A stretch of DNA of 56,525 nt from Bimuria novae-zelandiae CBS 107.79 (taxonomy: Eukaryota > Ascomycota > Dothideomycetes > Pleosporales > Didymosphaeriaceae), in contig ML976818.1 of the NCBI GenBank assembly GCA_010015655.1, positions 1-56,525 on the forward strand, in the 5' to 3' direction. Shown one piece after another: positions 12,303-23,684 of the stretch. The notes beneath the pieces are model-generated. The model did not search any database. It was given only the letters and a program-made list of their open reading frames with translations, and had not been told where the DNA came from. Each line of letters starts with the position of its first letter. The stretch's first letter is position 1. Made by a program: the position numbers and the translations under genes.

Positions 12303-12834
12303 TGACAATGAGATTGAGATGGAACAACTGTCGGCTTGCCTCGGCGCCGATTCGGTCGTGGTGGAGCTCGAGCTTTTCAAGACACCGCTAGGCAATGTGC
12401 AGCTTAGTGGCTTCCTGTTCCTCACGCGAACGACCAGAGCTCTTCGCGACCTGCAATTCTTTTCTCATGAACGCTTCGGTCGTCCAATTGAGCCACAACC
12501 AGCTTGCTTGAAATGAGAGGCAGTTCAATGGCATAATGGAATCGGTCTGGACCCACCCAGTGATGTGTCAAGCCCGGTTGAGCTGCGGTTGGGATGCACG
12601 CTAGCGATACACCAACATTCAACCCGCATGCACCCCTGCAACGATGCACCCTCCCCCACAACATTTTAAATTGTTTACGTGAATGTATCATTGATTGAAA
12701 ATTGAGCTTAATAGTCCTGCAAACGAACGCTGGTAGCGCTAGCACCGAAGTCAGAGTACCCTAATTGACCTTCCCCTGGTGGAGCAACAAGTACGAAGCC
12801 GATCGATCAATATACAGAGCTTTATTCTCCAGAC
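12303..12834. promoter_or_regulatory. Shared bioDA / bioF divergent promoter region
   Basis: This 532-bp interval separates the start codons of bioDA (leftward) and bioF (rightward), so it must hold both promoters. Head-to-head arrangement allows joint control of two consecutive pathway steps. I could not identify a specific binding site. Short open frames on both strands here look like chance. Confidence 0.55.
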
Positions 12835-14188
12835 ATGGAACAAAATCGCGAAATGTCGCCTCTCGAAACAAAATTCCAATGGCTCCTTGAAAAACGCCGC
12901 CAAAACTCCACCCTCCGCAGCCTGACCGCCGCGAAAAACCACATTGACTTCTCCTCCAACGACTTCCTCTCCCTCGCCACAAACCCTTCTCTCAAAAGCG
13001 CTTTCCTAGCCGAGCTCTCATCCTCCTCATGTCTTCTTGGATCAGGCGGCAGCCGCCTTCTTGACGGCAACTCCGCATACGCAGAGACTCTCGAACGAGA
13101 AATCTGTGCTTTTCACAACGCTGAAGCTGGACTGCTGTTCAATTCGGGCTTCGATGCGAACGCCGGTTTCTTTGCGTGCGTTCCGCAACAGGGCGATATT
13201 GTGGTTTACGATGAGCTGATTCACGCGAGTGTGCATGATGGGATGAGGTTGAGTCGGGCGGCGAAGACAGTGTCGTTTAAGCATAACGATATCAACGATT
13301 TGAGGAGAGTATTGCAGCAGCTCATTGGGAATGAAGATCCCGCGTTGCAGCTACTGCGGGGCGAAAGACATGTGTTCGTTGGTGTGGAGGCAGTGTATAG
13401 CATGGATGGGGATGTGGCGCCGTTGACAGCCGTTGTCGAGACGGTAGAAGAGGTGTTGGGGGTGCAAGGTAGCTATGTGGTCGTCGATGAGGCGCATGCT
13501 ACGGGTGTGATAGGAAGAGAAGGTAGGGGCTTAGTGTGCGAGTTGGCGCTCGAGAAGAGAGTGTTCGCAAGACTGCATACGTTTGGAAAGGCACTGGGCT
13601 GCAATGGAGGTGAGAACTACTTCCTTTGTGCACCTGAACTGGATAGGAAGTTGACCACTAGTTGTAGCAATCATACTTGGTTCGACGCTCCTACGACAGT
13701 ATCTTATCAACTACGCCCGCCCACTCATCTATACCACTTTTATGTCCTACCCATCGCTTGCCGCGATACGCACTTCGTACTGCTTTCTTTCACAAGGCCA
13801 AACGGAACCACTTGCGGCCAACCTGCGAACACTCATCCATACCCTGTTCGTGGAACTGGAAGCGGTGCAGACACCCGCATTTAGATACTTGCTGAAGATA
13901 CCTCAACAACGACCGGATTCGCCCATCTTTTCGATCCAACTGGCCGCGCCAAAGCGGCTGGCCGGATTCCTGCAGAGCAGAGGCATGATGGTCAGGGCTG
14001 TGGTACCGCCGACTGTACCGGAAGGTACCTCGAGAGTAAGGGTATGTCTGCACGCCGGGAATACTGAGGCCGAGATCAAGCTGCTGGTGGCCACGATGGA
14101 GGAGTGGTTTGTAAAGAGGGAAAACGAGCGGGTTATGGTACAAGAGAGACCGACCAAGTCGGACGCAACTGTCTCTGCTCGGCTGTAG
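12835..14188 (+). CDS. bioF: 8-amino-7-oxononanoate (KAPA) synthase, peroxisomal-type
   Basis: A PLP enzyme of the alpha-oxoamine synthase family that condenses pimeloyl-CoA with L-alanine to give KAPA, the first committed biotin step. Two exons (12835..13609, 13668..14188) with a 58-bp intron give 431 residues. Splicing restores LHTFGKALGCNGAIILGS, where Lys252 is the expected Schiff-base lysine. Other family marks are IDFSSNDFLSL, LGSGGSRLLDGNSAYAETLE and VVVDEAHATG. The protein ends in ARL, a peroxisomal targeting signal type 1. This fits the known peroxisomal location of fungal KAPA synthase, where pimeloyl-CoA comes from beta-oxidation. Exon 1 begins with the only nearby ATG. Confidence 0.94.
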
Positions 14189-14340
14189 TCATGTAGCAAA
14201 TGTATGATTATGTACTGATCCATGAGATTGATCTCGATGTGGAAAGCTAGATCGGCATTCTGGACGCAGTGTCACCCTAGTCAAAGCAATACATCGGCCA
14301 ACCGGGATGAAGCTTTGACTTTGTAAGCTATATAGGACTA

Positions 14341-15676
14341 TCATGGAGCCGCAGTCTGTGTGCTTGAGCTCTGCGGCTCAGCAACGACAGGGTGGGCATT
14401 TGCCTTCTCAGCGAGTTCTTGTTTGCAGCCCATGGTCTCCTCACTCTCCATCGGTCTTAGACCCCACCTGTTGAACATGGCTTTGTCCTCTTCCCAGCCG
14501 TTACAAGCGGTGGTCAACATCTTCTCGCCCGTGAAGACGGCGTTGGCGCCTGCCATGAAACACATCATCTGCTTCTCTTCACGCATTGTGTGCCGTCCTG
14601 CAGCAAGGCGAATGATTGTAGTGGGCAGTACGAGTCGCGCGGTGGCAATCGTACGCAGGATGGCGTCAAACGAGACGGCCTTGCTCTCCCCCAGCGGCGT
14701 GCCCTTGATAGGCACCAATGCGTTCACTGGGAACGACTCAGGGTGGGCTGGCAGAGTAGCGACCGTGTGGATAAGTCCGACATGGTCCTGGGGTTTCTCA
14801 CCCAGACCCAGAATGCCTCCCGTGCACACATGTATGCCAGCTTTCTGGACGTTGTCGATGGTCGCAAGCCGCTCATCGTACGAGCGCGTAGTAATGACAC
14901 TGGGGTAGTGCTCTCGCGAGGTATCGACGTTGTGATTGTATGCTGTCATATTTTAGTAGCAGTCCCAATATTTTAATGGCCACGTTTTTTACCTGTCAGC
15001 CCGGCGTCCTTGAGCTGTTTCGCCTGCTCAGTGTCGATCATGCCGAGAGTGACGCATGCTTCCATGCCGAGCGCCCTGACGCCCTTGACCATCTCGGTGA
15101 TGTTCTTCAGGTTCGTCTTTCGCCCGCGCATGTCTCTCCACGCAGCACCCATGCAGAAGCGGGAGCTGCCGTTTTCTTTGGCTACACGGGCAGCTTCGAG
15201 TACGGATTCGACATTGACCATCTTGGTAGCTTTCAAGCCAGTGTTGTAGCGCGACGACTGGGCACAGTAGCTGCAGTCTTCACTGCAGCCGCCCGTCTTG
15301 ATGTTCATGAGGGTGCACATCTGGATGGCAGCGGGGTCATGGAAGCGGCGGTGGACAGTGGACTGGGGCAGTTAGCATCGGATCTAGAGAGAAGAATAAG
15401 AGTGACTGTGCTCACAGCGCCATAGGTAAGCTCGATCAGTGGTGTGTTGTAGACCTCGGCGATCTGCTCTTTCGTCCAGTCATTCCTCGGTGAGGTGGCC
15501 TGCAGAGCATCGCTGAAGACATTGCCGCTACTGGAAGGTGCCGTCGGCGGAGCTTTGGAGGCAGCTGCTATGGGAGCATCAATGACTGTGCTGAAGGGTC
15601 GAGCAACGGAGAAGGTGCGGCCGAGGGCTGAGGAAGGAGCAAGCCGGAAAGGCCTCAGGAGGGCCTGGTGTGCCAT
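14341..15676 (-). CDS. bioB: Biotin synthase (radical SAM), mitochondrial
   Basis: BioB inserts sulfur into dethiobiotin to make biotin, using radical S-adenosylmethionine chemistry and iron-sulfur clusters. Three exons, complement(14341..14942, 14993..15362, 15416..15676), with introns of 50 and 53 bp, give 410 residues. The radical SAM cluster motif is Cys113-x3-Cys117-x2-Cys120 ([10 protein letters not shown]). It is followed by [12 protein letters not shown] across the second splice and [12 protein letters not shown] near the end. I chose ATG 15676 over upstream in-frame ATGs because it opens a leader rich in Arg, Ser and Ala ([20 protein letters not shown]), a typical mitochondrial presequence. 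It lies tail-to-tail with bioF, only 152 bp apart, completing a three-gene biotin cluster. Confidence 0.94.
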
Positions 15677-16025
15677 ACTGTGGAGGAGTGAATGTAGAGA
15701 CACATGTCGGCCTCGACTTCTGCTCGCACTCAAACAGTTGGGACGGTGGTTGTTGGGCCTGGGCTGTAGCGCCCGTCATCTATTCAGTCCAGCTGCGATT
15801 GGCTAATGCGCTGGCCGTCGCGCCTTCCTCCCTTAGCGCGGGGTACGTGGGGTTGTTTACCGTCCGTGAACGCCTTCACGTCCCAGCGCGAGTCGAGGTC
15901 CACTTTGGCTGCACAGTCAGCTTGATGTGCCGCTTCGAGCTGCTCAGCGTCGTCCTCAACCTCTTCCAGAAAGGCTCGCCCCGCAAGAACAGCCGTCAGG
16001 GCGGACTGTCACCACCGCGCCCGAG
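15677..16025. promoter_or_regulatory. Divergent intergenic region, bioB / GCP4
   Basis: The 349-bp interval holds the 5' regions of bioB (leftward) and the GCP4-like gene (rightward). An open frame runs in from 15927, but conserved GCP4 sequence starts only at 16026, so I treat it as untranslated. No specific motif was identified. Confidence 0.45.
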
Positions 16026-18302
16026 ATGCTCCACGAAATCCTCCTCTCGCTCTTCGGTCACCCCTCAGCGCTCTTCGATTCCCAGCAAGGGCATTCGCAC
16101 GTGACCTCGAAGCCCATCGCTCTGCTCTCGCCACCTGAAGCGGGGCTGCTTTCTTCCTTGGGCCACTTGTCGCGTCTCCATCGACGCACACGCGACCATG
16201 CTGTTTGGGTCGCGTCTTCCCATCCTTCCACAGTCTGTCGAGCTGTAGCTACGGCCATCACATCCCATCATCTGGAAAATTTTCAGCGCAAGGTACTGGA
16301 TGTGGAGAGTAGCATCCTTAAACAGGATGCATCTACTGTGGGCGCCTACAACATCGTTCCCTTGGCCGGTATTGTCGGCGAATTCTCCGAGTGGATTAGA
16401 CGGATGGAATGGTTGTGGGAGATCACCAACTTCATATCCACACCTGACACATCAAGAAAGAGCGAGCTAAAAGAGTCAAAGGCTGCCTCGGGTGCTGAGC
16501 TTATCGACAAGCTACGCACCGAAGCCCAGACTGGATACCCTGATATCGAAGAAGTAGCACTTCATCTCGGTGCCGTTGCAGAGGCATCATGGCTGCGACA
16601 ACTCTCAACTTGGCTCCTGTATGGCCGGCTACCTGCGTTTGGCGCGTCTGACTTCTTTATTGAACATGATTCAGACGAGGACCTCACATTTTCTGTAAAC
16701 CACAAACTCTTACCCAAATTTGTGACCCGACAGACCGCCTCTTCGATCCTTTTCATTGGCAAATCGCTGAATCAGATACGGTCGCTACCGGCCAATTCGA
16801 AGTCCATGACTGGACGGTCATTTGGCGCCTCGGAGATGGAACTATTACCTGCACACGTAGCGCACCTTTCAGAGGTCAAAGCACCCATACTCTCAGCGAG
16901 GCTGTCAGAAGCGGTGGCGAACATTCGTCTATCGCTCTCGCGGAACTTGCTACAGCATCTATTACCCCAAGAGAAGATAGTTGAGATCTTGACCGTCCTA
17001 CACCAATTCTTCCTTCTCGGACGAGGTGAATTTGCAATGACTTTGATCGCAGAGTCGGATGAGAAAACAGGATCCCGCCATAAAGCGCCACTACAGCCGA
17101 AGCACTCGCAAGGGATTCAAGGCATACTGCTAAAAGAGGGCGAGATCAGCCAGACACTGGCACGCTCATTCACCATGCTCTCTACCCTAGGCGGAGAAGA
17201 CGATCACACTGACGACATTCTAGATGTTGCCGCAGAATTGCTCCACCTCACGATCAGCAATTCTTCAGCTCAGCGTCCTGGAACACCAGGACGGGCCAGT
17301 GATCCGACAAACATCTTGCCTCGAATAGTTAATGTCGCGTTCAACGACCTTCTTCTGTCCATCCCTACATCCCTGACCATGGATGTGCGGTCGCCGTTAG
17401 ATCTTTTCATGACGAAATCAGATATGGAGGTTTATTCAGCGATCAACTCATATCTGCTAGCCTTCCGCCGTTCTCACCTCCATCTTTCTCATCTCTGGCG
17501 GATAAGCTCCATACGAAGAGAGTATCCGCCACCTCCAGGGTACCAGTATAGCAATTCACCCGAAGGGAAAGCCGTCCTGAAACGAAGGCGCGAAAGAAAC
17601 AACGCTAGAACCCGTGAGTTGCGAAAAGTCTGGGCGACTTGCGCAGCAGCAATCTTTTTCTTGTCTGAAGGCGAGGCATATCTACAAGGCGAAGTCGTTC
17701 GAGAGTCATTCAAACACTTCCTGCACTGGGTCGAAAATCCTGGAACGCAAGCAGGATTGGGGCCACGTTTGTCTAGTGGGTCTACCAGATCTCAGGTCTC
17801 GGATCCGCAGCCACAGGTTTCTGTGCAACACGATCCGGAGTCTCTTTCTCTTGCACATCGCCGCTTTCTCTCCTCGATAACATATTCGCTTCTTCTTACC
17901 GATCATGCCTTCGCCTCTGCTCTCCGCACCTGTTTTACGCATGTGGACGAACTAGTGGCGTACGTCACACGCCTGCAAGCTATCCAGCAGAGTCTTGACC
18001 TGGAAGAAGACGAAGGATTTGAAGACTACAAGCACAATTATTATCAGGAAGAGAAAGATGTCAAGTTGGAGCTGGATCGTTCCAGGCGACGATTGGATTC
18101 GGATTTGAAGACGCTTGTGGAGCGATTGCGAGAGGTCGACTCCGAACGAGTGGGGGCTGGCGGAGCCGGCATTGTGGGGAAAGAAGGTGTGGTCGGTGAG
18201 GGAGACTACGAACCCTTGAGGGTCGGAGGAGTGGATCGCTTGTTGATGAAGTTGGATTGGGGTGGGGAGGATGATGAAGAAGAGGTTGAGGACCTGGTCT
18301 GA
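16026..18302 (+). CDS. Gamma-tubulin complex component 4 (Spc97/Spc98 family)
   Basis: An intronless 758-residue protein of the GCP family, which builds the gamma-tubulin ring complex that nucleates microtubules at spindle pole bodies. The N-terminus MLHEILLSLFGHPSALF closely matches GCP4 orthologues, which begin MxHEhLLALSGxPG; this fixes the start 33 codons inside a longer open frame. The middle contains PLAGIVGEFSEWIRRMEWLW, typical of the GCP N-terminal (grip1) region. The C-terminal half contains LDLFMTKSDMEVYSAINSYL and LRTCFTHVDELVAYVTRLQ, the gamma-tubulin-binding grip2 part. The length suits GCP4 (usually 650-800) rather than the longer GCP2/3/5/6. The acidic tail (GGEDDEEEVEDLV) is probably lineage-specific. 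Confidence 0.88.
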   Translation: MLHEILLSLFGHPSALFDSQQGHSHVTSKPIALLSPPEAGLLSSLGHLSRLHRRTRDHAVWVASSHPSTVCRAVATAITSHHLENFQRKVLDVESSILKQDASTVGAYNIVPLAGIVGEFSEWIRRMEWLWEITNFISTPDTSRKSELKESKAASGAELIDKLRTEAQTGYPDIEEVALHLGAVAEASWLRQLSTWLLYGRLPAFGASDFFIEHDSDEDLTFSVNHKLLPKFVTRQTASSILFIGKSLNQIRSLPANSKSMTGRSFGASEMELLPAHVAHLSEVKAPILSARLSEAVANIRLSLSRNLLQHLLPQEKIVEILTVLHQFFLLGRGEFAMTLIAESDEKTGSRHKAPLQPKHSQGIQGILLKEGEISQTLARSFTMLSTLGGEDDHTDDILDVAAELLHLTISNSSAQRPGTPGRASDPTNILPRIVNVAFNDLLLSIPTSLTMDVRSPLDLFMTKSDMEVYSAINSYLLAFRRSHLHLSHLWRISSIRREYPPPPGYQYSNSPEGKAVLKRRRERNNARTRELRKVWATCAAAIFFLSEGEAYLQGEVVRESFKHFLHWVENPGTQAGLGPRLSSGSTRSQVSDPQPQVSVQHDPESLSLAHRRFLSSITYSLLLTDHAFASALRTCFTHVDELVAYVTRLQAIQQSLDLEEDEGFEDYKHNYYQEEKDVKLELDRSRRRLDSDLKTLVERLREVDSERVGAGGAGIVGKEGVVGEGDYEPLRVGGVDRLLMKLDWGGEDDEEEVEDLV

Positions 18303-19324
18303 TGGCGCCCATACGCCCCATACCTTGCTGACCTCAAAGCCATTAACATGCATATCTAGATATGCTGCAATACTATGCTGCTATTTAAAGCGCAGAGCCC
18401 AACCACCGAGCTTCTCAGGACGATGCTATGCGACTTCGAAGTCCGCGCCACGTGCGAATACAACACGGTTCCACACTTTGCGGTCGGACGACGGATAATG
18501 TCCGTATTTGTTGCCCGCGCATGTGTGGGAATCTCAGGAACCCGCTAGCACTCTTTCAACTCAAGGGATGCTTGTGAACCGCAGCACAGCGGCCCCCAAT
18601 TTCAATGATCGTGACGGAACAACCTTTTCCGATATGAACTAAGCTCAAAGTATCGTCGATCAGGTCTAGAGCGAGACACTGCAGGAAAACGGATCCTAGT
18701 CCACGCGATTCTACACGTTAGTTCGTGCCGGGAGCTGCAGGTCCGAAGCTCGCCATCGCACGAGAGGTGCAGCTTGTGCTAACCACCCCCTATTTTTCGA
18801 ACCCACAATGAACACATCTACCTCATGAATACACATATTACTTGGAACACAAGCAGATCTTCCTAAGAAACTCAAGGCTCGATGGGTCCATATGTGGTGA
18901 AGGCTGAGCACAAGGCGTTGTGGCTGCCGTTTTGCGCTCGCTTAACAACTTCATACGTTTCAGATTTCATCCCCAAGGTAAACTGGGGGCTAAATTCCTA
19001 GCCCGGGGCGTATTTGCAAACCGCCTTGCTCATGCTAGCTATACGTCGAATCTATATTCTTAGACCCGAATGGGTCAGGTACACGCTACAGCGAACATCG
19101 CGTAGCGGGCGAGAATGCCTAACAATCATTCATCTTGTGTTTCGCGCGAAAGCATCTCTCTCTTTCCGTTCCCCATCTCCCAGCTGACAACCGTCTCGTC
19201 ACTCTTTTGTTTGTCTGCGGACTTCGGTCTTTCTTGTCCTTTCCTGCCTCCAAATTACTTGGTGTCCTGATTGCTGTACCAACTAGGATTCGCACTGCCT
19301 CCTCAGCCGCGACACTCGTCCAAG
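18303..19324. other. Intergenic region, no gene seen
   Basis: About 1 kb between GCP4 and the Cys-rich membrane protein. Composition is ordinary single-copy DNA with no RIP signature. Short open frames on both strands lack codon bias or known motifs. A TTCGAACCC box near 18796 resembles a tRNA B-box, but no cloverleaf fits around it. The last 200 bases before 19325 are probably 5' leader of the next gene. Confidence 0.5.
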
Positions 19325-20411
19325 ATGCGACGCTCGGCACTTATTTTGTCTGTCTTAACCTTTCTTGCAAGGAATGTAAGAGCTGGATGTTACTTCCCGG
19401 ACGGATCCATCGATAAGAACGTCGAGTACCAGCCGTGCTCTCAAGACAAAACGAATCCGCTGTCGACGATATGCTGCGCGACGAATCGTAAGGATGGTGC
19501 GGATATCTGCTCTCCGAATGGGCTGTGTCAGGTAGGGAGGAAGAAGGGGAGTCCGCCTGCGGATGCGGCGTGGACGAAGCCGAGTTGTACGAACGCAGAT
19601 TGGAGCGAGGACGGGTGTTTGCATGTCTGTGGTGTAAGTACCATTTTCTTCATGTGCGCAAGATAGAATAGGAGCGAGCAAGGCTGACGCGAACCAGACC
19701 GACAAGTACCCGTTCCTCACACCTTGCAATCGAGCCGCAGGCAACGAGTCGCAAAGATGGTGCTGCGGCGACAGCCAGGACTGCTGCAATGAGGACTCCG
19801 GCCTAAGCATCGAGTACCTCCCCGTCACGTTCGACCCTACAATCTTCAACTACACTGACGCATCCGTCGTCTCTTCCTCGTCATCGTCATTATCGAGGTC
19901 GTCGTCAACACTTACATCCTCCTCGACTACCAAGACCGCGTCCTTTTCCATAAATGCTCCAGCTTCCACCTCAGCAACAAGCACCCCAACCTCCCTATCC
20001 CCAGCCTCGGCCTCCTCCACCAACACTTCACCACCCGCCCCCACGCCCTCAACCGGCCTCTCGACGGGCGCTAAAGCCGGCGTCGGCGTCGGCGTCACCT
20101 GCGGCGCGCTCTCCCTCATCGCCCTCGGCCTCCTCTACGGCCGCCGCCGGCACGCGCGCAGCACCTCCTCCGTCGACGAGCTCTCCAGCGAAAAGGGCGC
20201 CGGCGCCGGTGCGGCGGTGTACGCGCACTGGGATCACTCGCAGAACGGGACTGTCCACGGTGGCAGCACGCACGGCGGGGCTAGCCCGCAGCCGCCGGCT
20301 ACGCCGCTCAAAGACGAGATTAACCACGTGCAGGTGCATGAGATGCCGGTGTGCGAGAGTCGCATGGAGTTGGAGGCGGGGAAGGGGACGGAGAAGGGGG
20401 TGTTTGCGTAG
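19325..20411 (+). CDS. Secreted-type Cys-rich single-pass membrane protein
   Basis: Two exons (19325..19633, 19698..20411) joined over a 64-bp intron (GTAAGT...CAG, branch GCTGAC) give 340 residues. Order: a signal peptide (MRRSALILSVLTFLARNVRA), an ectodomain of about 150 residues with many cysteines (CCATNRKDGADICSPNGLC; then WCCGDSQDCCNEDSG in exon 2), a long Ser/Thr-rich stalk likely to be O-glycosylated, one membrane span (AGVGVGVTCGALSLIALGLL) followed by RRR, and a cytoplasmic tail. Such proteins are common and uncharacterised in Pezizomycotina, with a layout like cell-wall stress sensors, but I see no true WSC domain. The 5' ATG at 19271 region was rejected because the signal peptide starts at 19325. 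Confidence 0.82.
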
Positions 20412-21007
20412 GGCGTTGCTAGGGGTGTGGAGACCGGATGGCTCGAGGTGGACGTGGGGAGCTGTAAGGTGGGCGGGATGGGGCGTGGAGTTTCGCAATA
20501 GGGAGCATGCGGGGGTGTGAAGAATATAGACGTTTTACGTGTACGCGGGGTTTCCTTGGGATACGGGCATATAGGGTGCATGGAGGGGATTAGTTCTTCG
20601 CTGTATATATACCCGTGCCTTTTTAGGTGCTGAGGACGTGCCATACTATAGTTTTCGATTTTGTCTAATGTAGTATTGAAAAAAAGAAAAATCGCTTATA
20701 CGAATTGCGTCAGCACCTCTCCGTATTAGAGAAAAGCCTTGGCTCATAGCAGGACACAAGCGGTACTAATGGTAGCTGGTTCCAGTGATCATGGATTCAT
20801 AAAACGGTATCTTCAACATGCACAAGAACACAAGGTGCGCTCGCACGCAACTCCCAACGCCCAACACCTTTCCCGTCTATTTCATGCCCACAGAAAGCAG
20901 CTCTTGCAATCTACCGACGCAACCTCATCTGTATATACAAAGTGAAAGCCGACCCAGCCATCAGAAACAGTCCCACGCTAAACATCAAAATAGCACCGAT
21001 ATGGCTC
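20412..21007. other. Convergent 3' intergenic region
   Basis: About 600 bp between two converging genes; it should hold both 3' untranslated regions. It has a TATATATACCC stretch near 20603 and A-rich runs near 20680. No gene or structured RNA was recognised. Confidence 0.5.
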
Positions 21008-23175
21008 TTACTCCTCCACAGCACCAAATTTCGCCCTCTTCGGACTCCCCGCCCTACTCCTCGCTACCCTCTCTCTACTGTCCGTCCGGCTCATCAACCC
21101 ACCCCGATCGATCGCATTCGCAAACACACTGGGCGGCGCCAAACCCAACCCTGATCCCTGAGCCACGACATCAGAGTCAAACGTCGGCGGCCCAGTTTCC
21201 GTCTTAATTTGCGGCGTTGCCCAGCCCGAGCTCCTACCCAGGCGCGCCGACCCCTCGCTGGACTCTGAGTGGTCGTCGTCATCAGAAATGAAAGATCCTA
21301 GCTCGAAGTCATTCGCCGCTTCACCATCTTCCAACACGCGCTCGTATGACTGTGTAGCGCCGCGTCCGAATAATTTCGTGGGGAACAAGCCTTTGCGCCG
21401 ACGCTGTAGGAGCGAGCCGCCTGGGTTTCTAATCGCGCCCCCGCCTCTGCCAAACACGCCGCCTAGTTTCTGGCGCGCGGCGCGGCGGCGCTCGCGGCCG
21501 CATGCGAAATACCCAATCATGAGCACGATGAGTGTGAAGATCAAGAAACCCGGGATACGACGCGAGTTTTCTGAGAACAGGCGGTCGTGCCATTCCGACT
21601 CAGCTTGGTCCAGGTATGGCAGATGCGAGCCGCCGGGAACCTGGAAATCCGACGGTATGCCGGGCACGTTTGCGCCGAAGCCCACGGCCAAGTCGCTGGT
21701 TGCGTTGGGCGGTACTTCGCTCGCGGCGTAGAGCACCATCTTGCCCAGCGTCCAGCTGACCTCCACATCGTTGATCTTGTTGACGGCTTGGAACGGGTTG
21801 AGGAAGCCTTTCTTGGGGCCGTGCTTGCCGCCGACTTTGACTTTTGTGACGTTGTGCTTGTTCGCGGAGTTGAGGTCTTCGAGCCCAACACGGGGGACAC
21901 CGATGCCGTCGTGTAGGACGTTGATGAGCCAGGACGATTTGAAGCATACTTCTTGTGCGGTTTCTTCGTCGACCTTGCCCCAGGTCTTGCTCTTGATGCC
22001 CTTCTCGATGTCTTTCCAAGACTTGCTGCAAAAGTCGTTGACGGCTTTTTGGTACTTTTTGAAGTCGTAGTCCTCGTCGTCTTTGGCGGCCATCTTGAAG
22101 ATCTCGTGCGTGGTATGGTAGTACTCGGATACGCCAACGAAATGGTTTACGTCGAAATCGATGGCGGGTGTGTGCTGGCCGTTGATGAGACAGGGCTCGT
22201 CCAGGCAGGCTTTTTCCTTCTCTAACAGCGGGAATGTGCTCGTCAAGCACTCGGAGAACACACCTGTTCCAACGAGCTTGTGACCCTTCTTTCCTGATCC
22301 AGACTCAATCACCTTGCCCTCATCGTTGACCATGATCACGGCGTCGTCCGGTAAGCACGGATCGGGATACTCTTTTGCATCCGTGCTTGATTCCAGCAGT
22401 TTCAAAACATATCTTTGCCTCGCCTGGTTCACACCAAAACCCAACCAGGTTGTGACAAACACCTTGTATTCGAGCGGCGCGCCGTCCAGGGTTCGTAAGC
22501 GTAGTAAGGTAAGGTCGTTCGCGTGCTTCTCGGCTTCGGTCGCGTTCGGCGCAAACGCAATCTGCGCGGATGCGCCTCCCATGTCCAAGAATCCGTACGT
22601 ATGGTGGTTCTTCCCATGATCATGTCCTTCTGGATCGTCGAATCCGCCCAGCAAGTAGTTGGCCGTGATCCAGCCATACAAGCCTTCGGTCTCGCCTGGT
22701 ATGACTTGCACATGCAAATCGCAGTCCGGCAGCTGGAACTTGGTCGTCTTCCTAGCATATGCACACACCTCCTTCAGTACCGATTTTCGCTGCAAGTCGG
22801 GAAGTATGCGCATGCCGGCGGTGGCGAGCAGGAAAAGGGGGGTATTCGCGACCTCGTCCTTCGGGACGTACTTGAGCGCATGGTGGAACAGCTTGTCGAG
22901 GTGGTCGGGGCCGACGTCGTGCGGGTGCGATCCAAAGGTCGAGATGCCCGGGTGGATCTTCTTGGTCCATTTCTTGTCGGTCGAGACTTCGGGGAGCTTG
23001 TGCAGGCCTGATTCCTTCTTGCGCGCCTGATCACTCTTCAGCCATTTGTAGATGTGGACGCGCGTGCCGGAGGAACCCGCATCCAGCACCACTCCGTAAT
23101 TCCCTGCGCAGACACATCAGTCGCAGTCCCCAGCATGTTTTAAAGGCGCTGGCGGGGAGGCTCACATTTGCCCAT
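21008..23175 (-). CDS. Golgi apyrase, GDA1/CD39 nucleoside phosphatase (YND1-like)
   Basis: A nucleoside di/triphosphatase that in yeast clears GDP/UDP in the Golgi lumen so that glycosylation can continue. The first exon is only 10 bp (23166..23175, ATGGGCAAAT); a 62-bp intron joins it to 21008..23103, giving 701 residues. The splice restores MGKWNYGVVLDAGSSGTR, apyrase conserved region 1. Other regions are FLLATAGMRILP, the catalytic-base region GETEGLYGWITANYL, and FLDMGGASAQIAF. One membrane span lies near residues 520-538 (GFLIFTLIVLMIGYFACG), followed by Arg-rich sequence and a long cytosolic tail. The C-terminal anchor without an N-terminal one is the YND1 pattern, not GDA1. The tail is longer than in yeast YND1 (630 residues). 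Confidence 0.9.
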
Positions 23176-23684
23176 TTGAAACGGCGACACCGAAAAACTA
23201 CCGCTAAAGCGGCATCGAATAGCGAGCGTACAGAATAGGGCGTGTACGGGTTTTAAAAGCGTATACGGAGGCGCGACCGGCGCAGAAGAGGGTGCATGTA
23301 GTCAAAGCGTAGTAACGAGCGACGTGGAGGGAGCGGGAGTGCAGGTCGTACGGTACGAGGGCTGGAGGAGTACGCGGCATAGATCAGCTAAGCTGAAAGC
23401 GGACCCGAGCCCACCCATCGGCTCACTCAGCACCAACCGATGCTATTGGCATGCAATTATCTAGTGTTCGCGAAACACCTTTTCGTTTTGATTATCGTAC
23501 TTCCGATGCAGACCAGTCTTGATGCAGAACGCTTTCAGTTCTCTCTTGACAATGGGATGATAGACTAGGATCATGGCCGATGACCTCATACCGCTAAAAT
23601 TAATTCCCATGTCAAACACGGTAATGCATCCGTTGCGCATTCACTATCTTGGAGACCTGATGATCTAAGTTGCTCCAGCGCTAC
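23176..23684. other. Promoter region of the YND1-like gene
   Basis: About 510 bp between the apyrase start and the stop of the upstream glutamine amidotransferase, both on the minus strand. It should carry the apyrase promoter and the amidotransferase 3' end. No gene or clear motif was seen. Confidence 0.45.

Noticed and set aside
15927..16025. 33-codon N-terminal extension of GCP4
   Set aside because: Arg/Pro-rich and unlike the family; conserved sequence begins with the Met at 16026.
18790..18805. TTCGAACCC, a reverse-strand B-box look-alike
   Set aside because: Flanks do not form acceptor or anticodon stems.
19954..20520. 188-codon plus-strand frame overlapping the Cys-rich membrane protein
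   Set aside because: Ala/Pro/Arg-rich shadow of the real gene's Ser/Thr-rich stalk in another frame.
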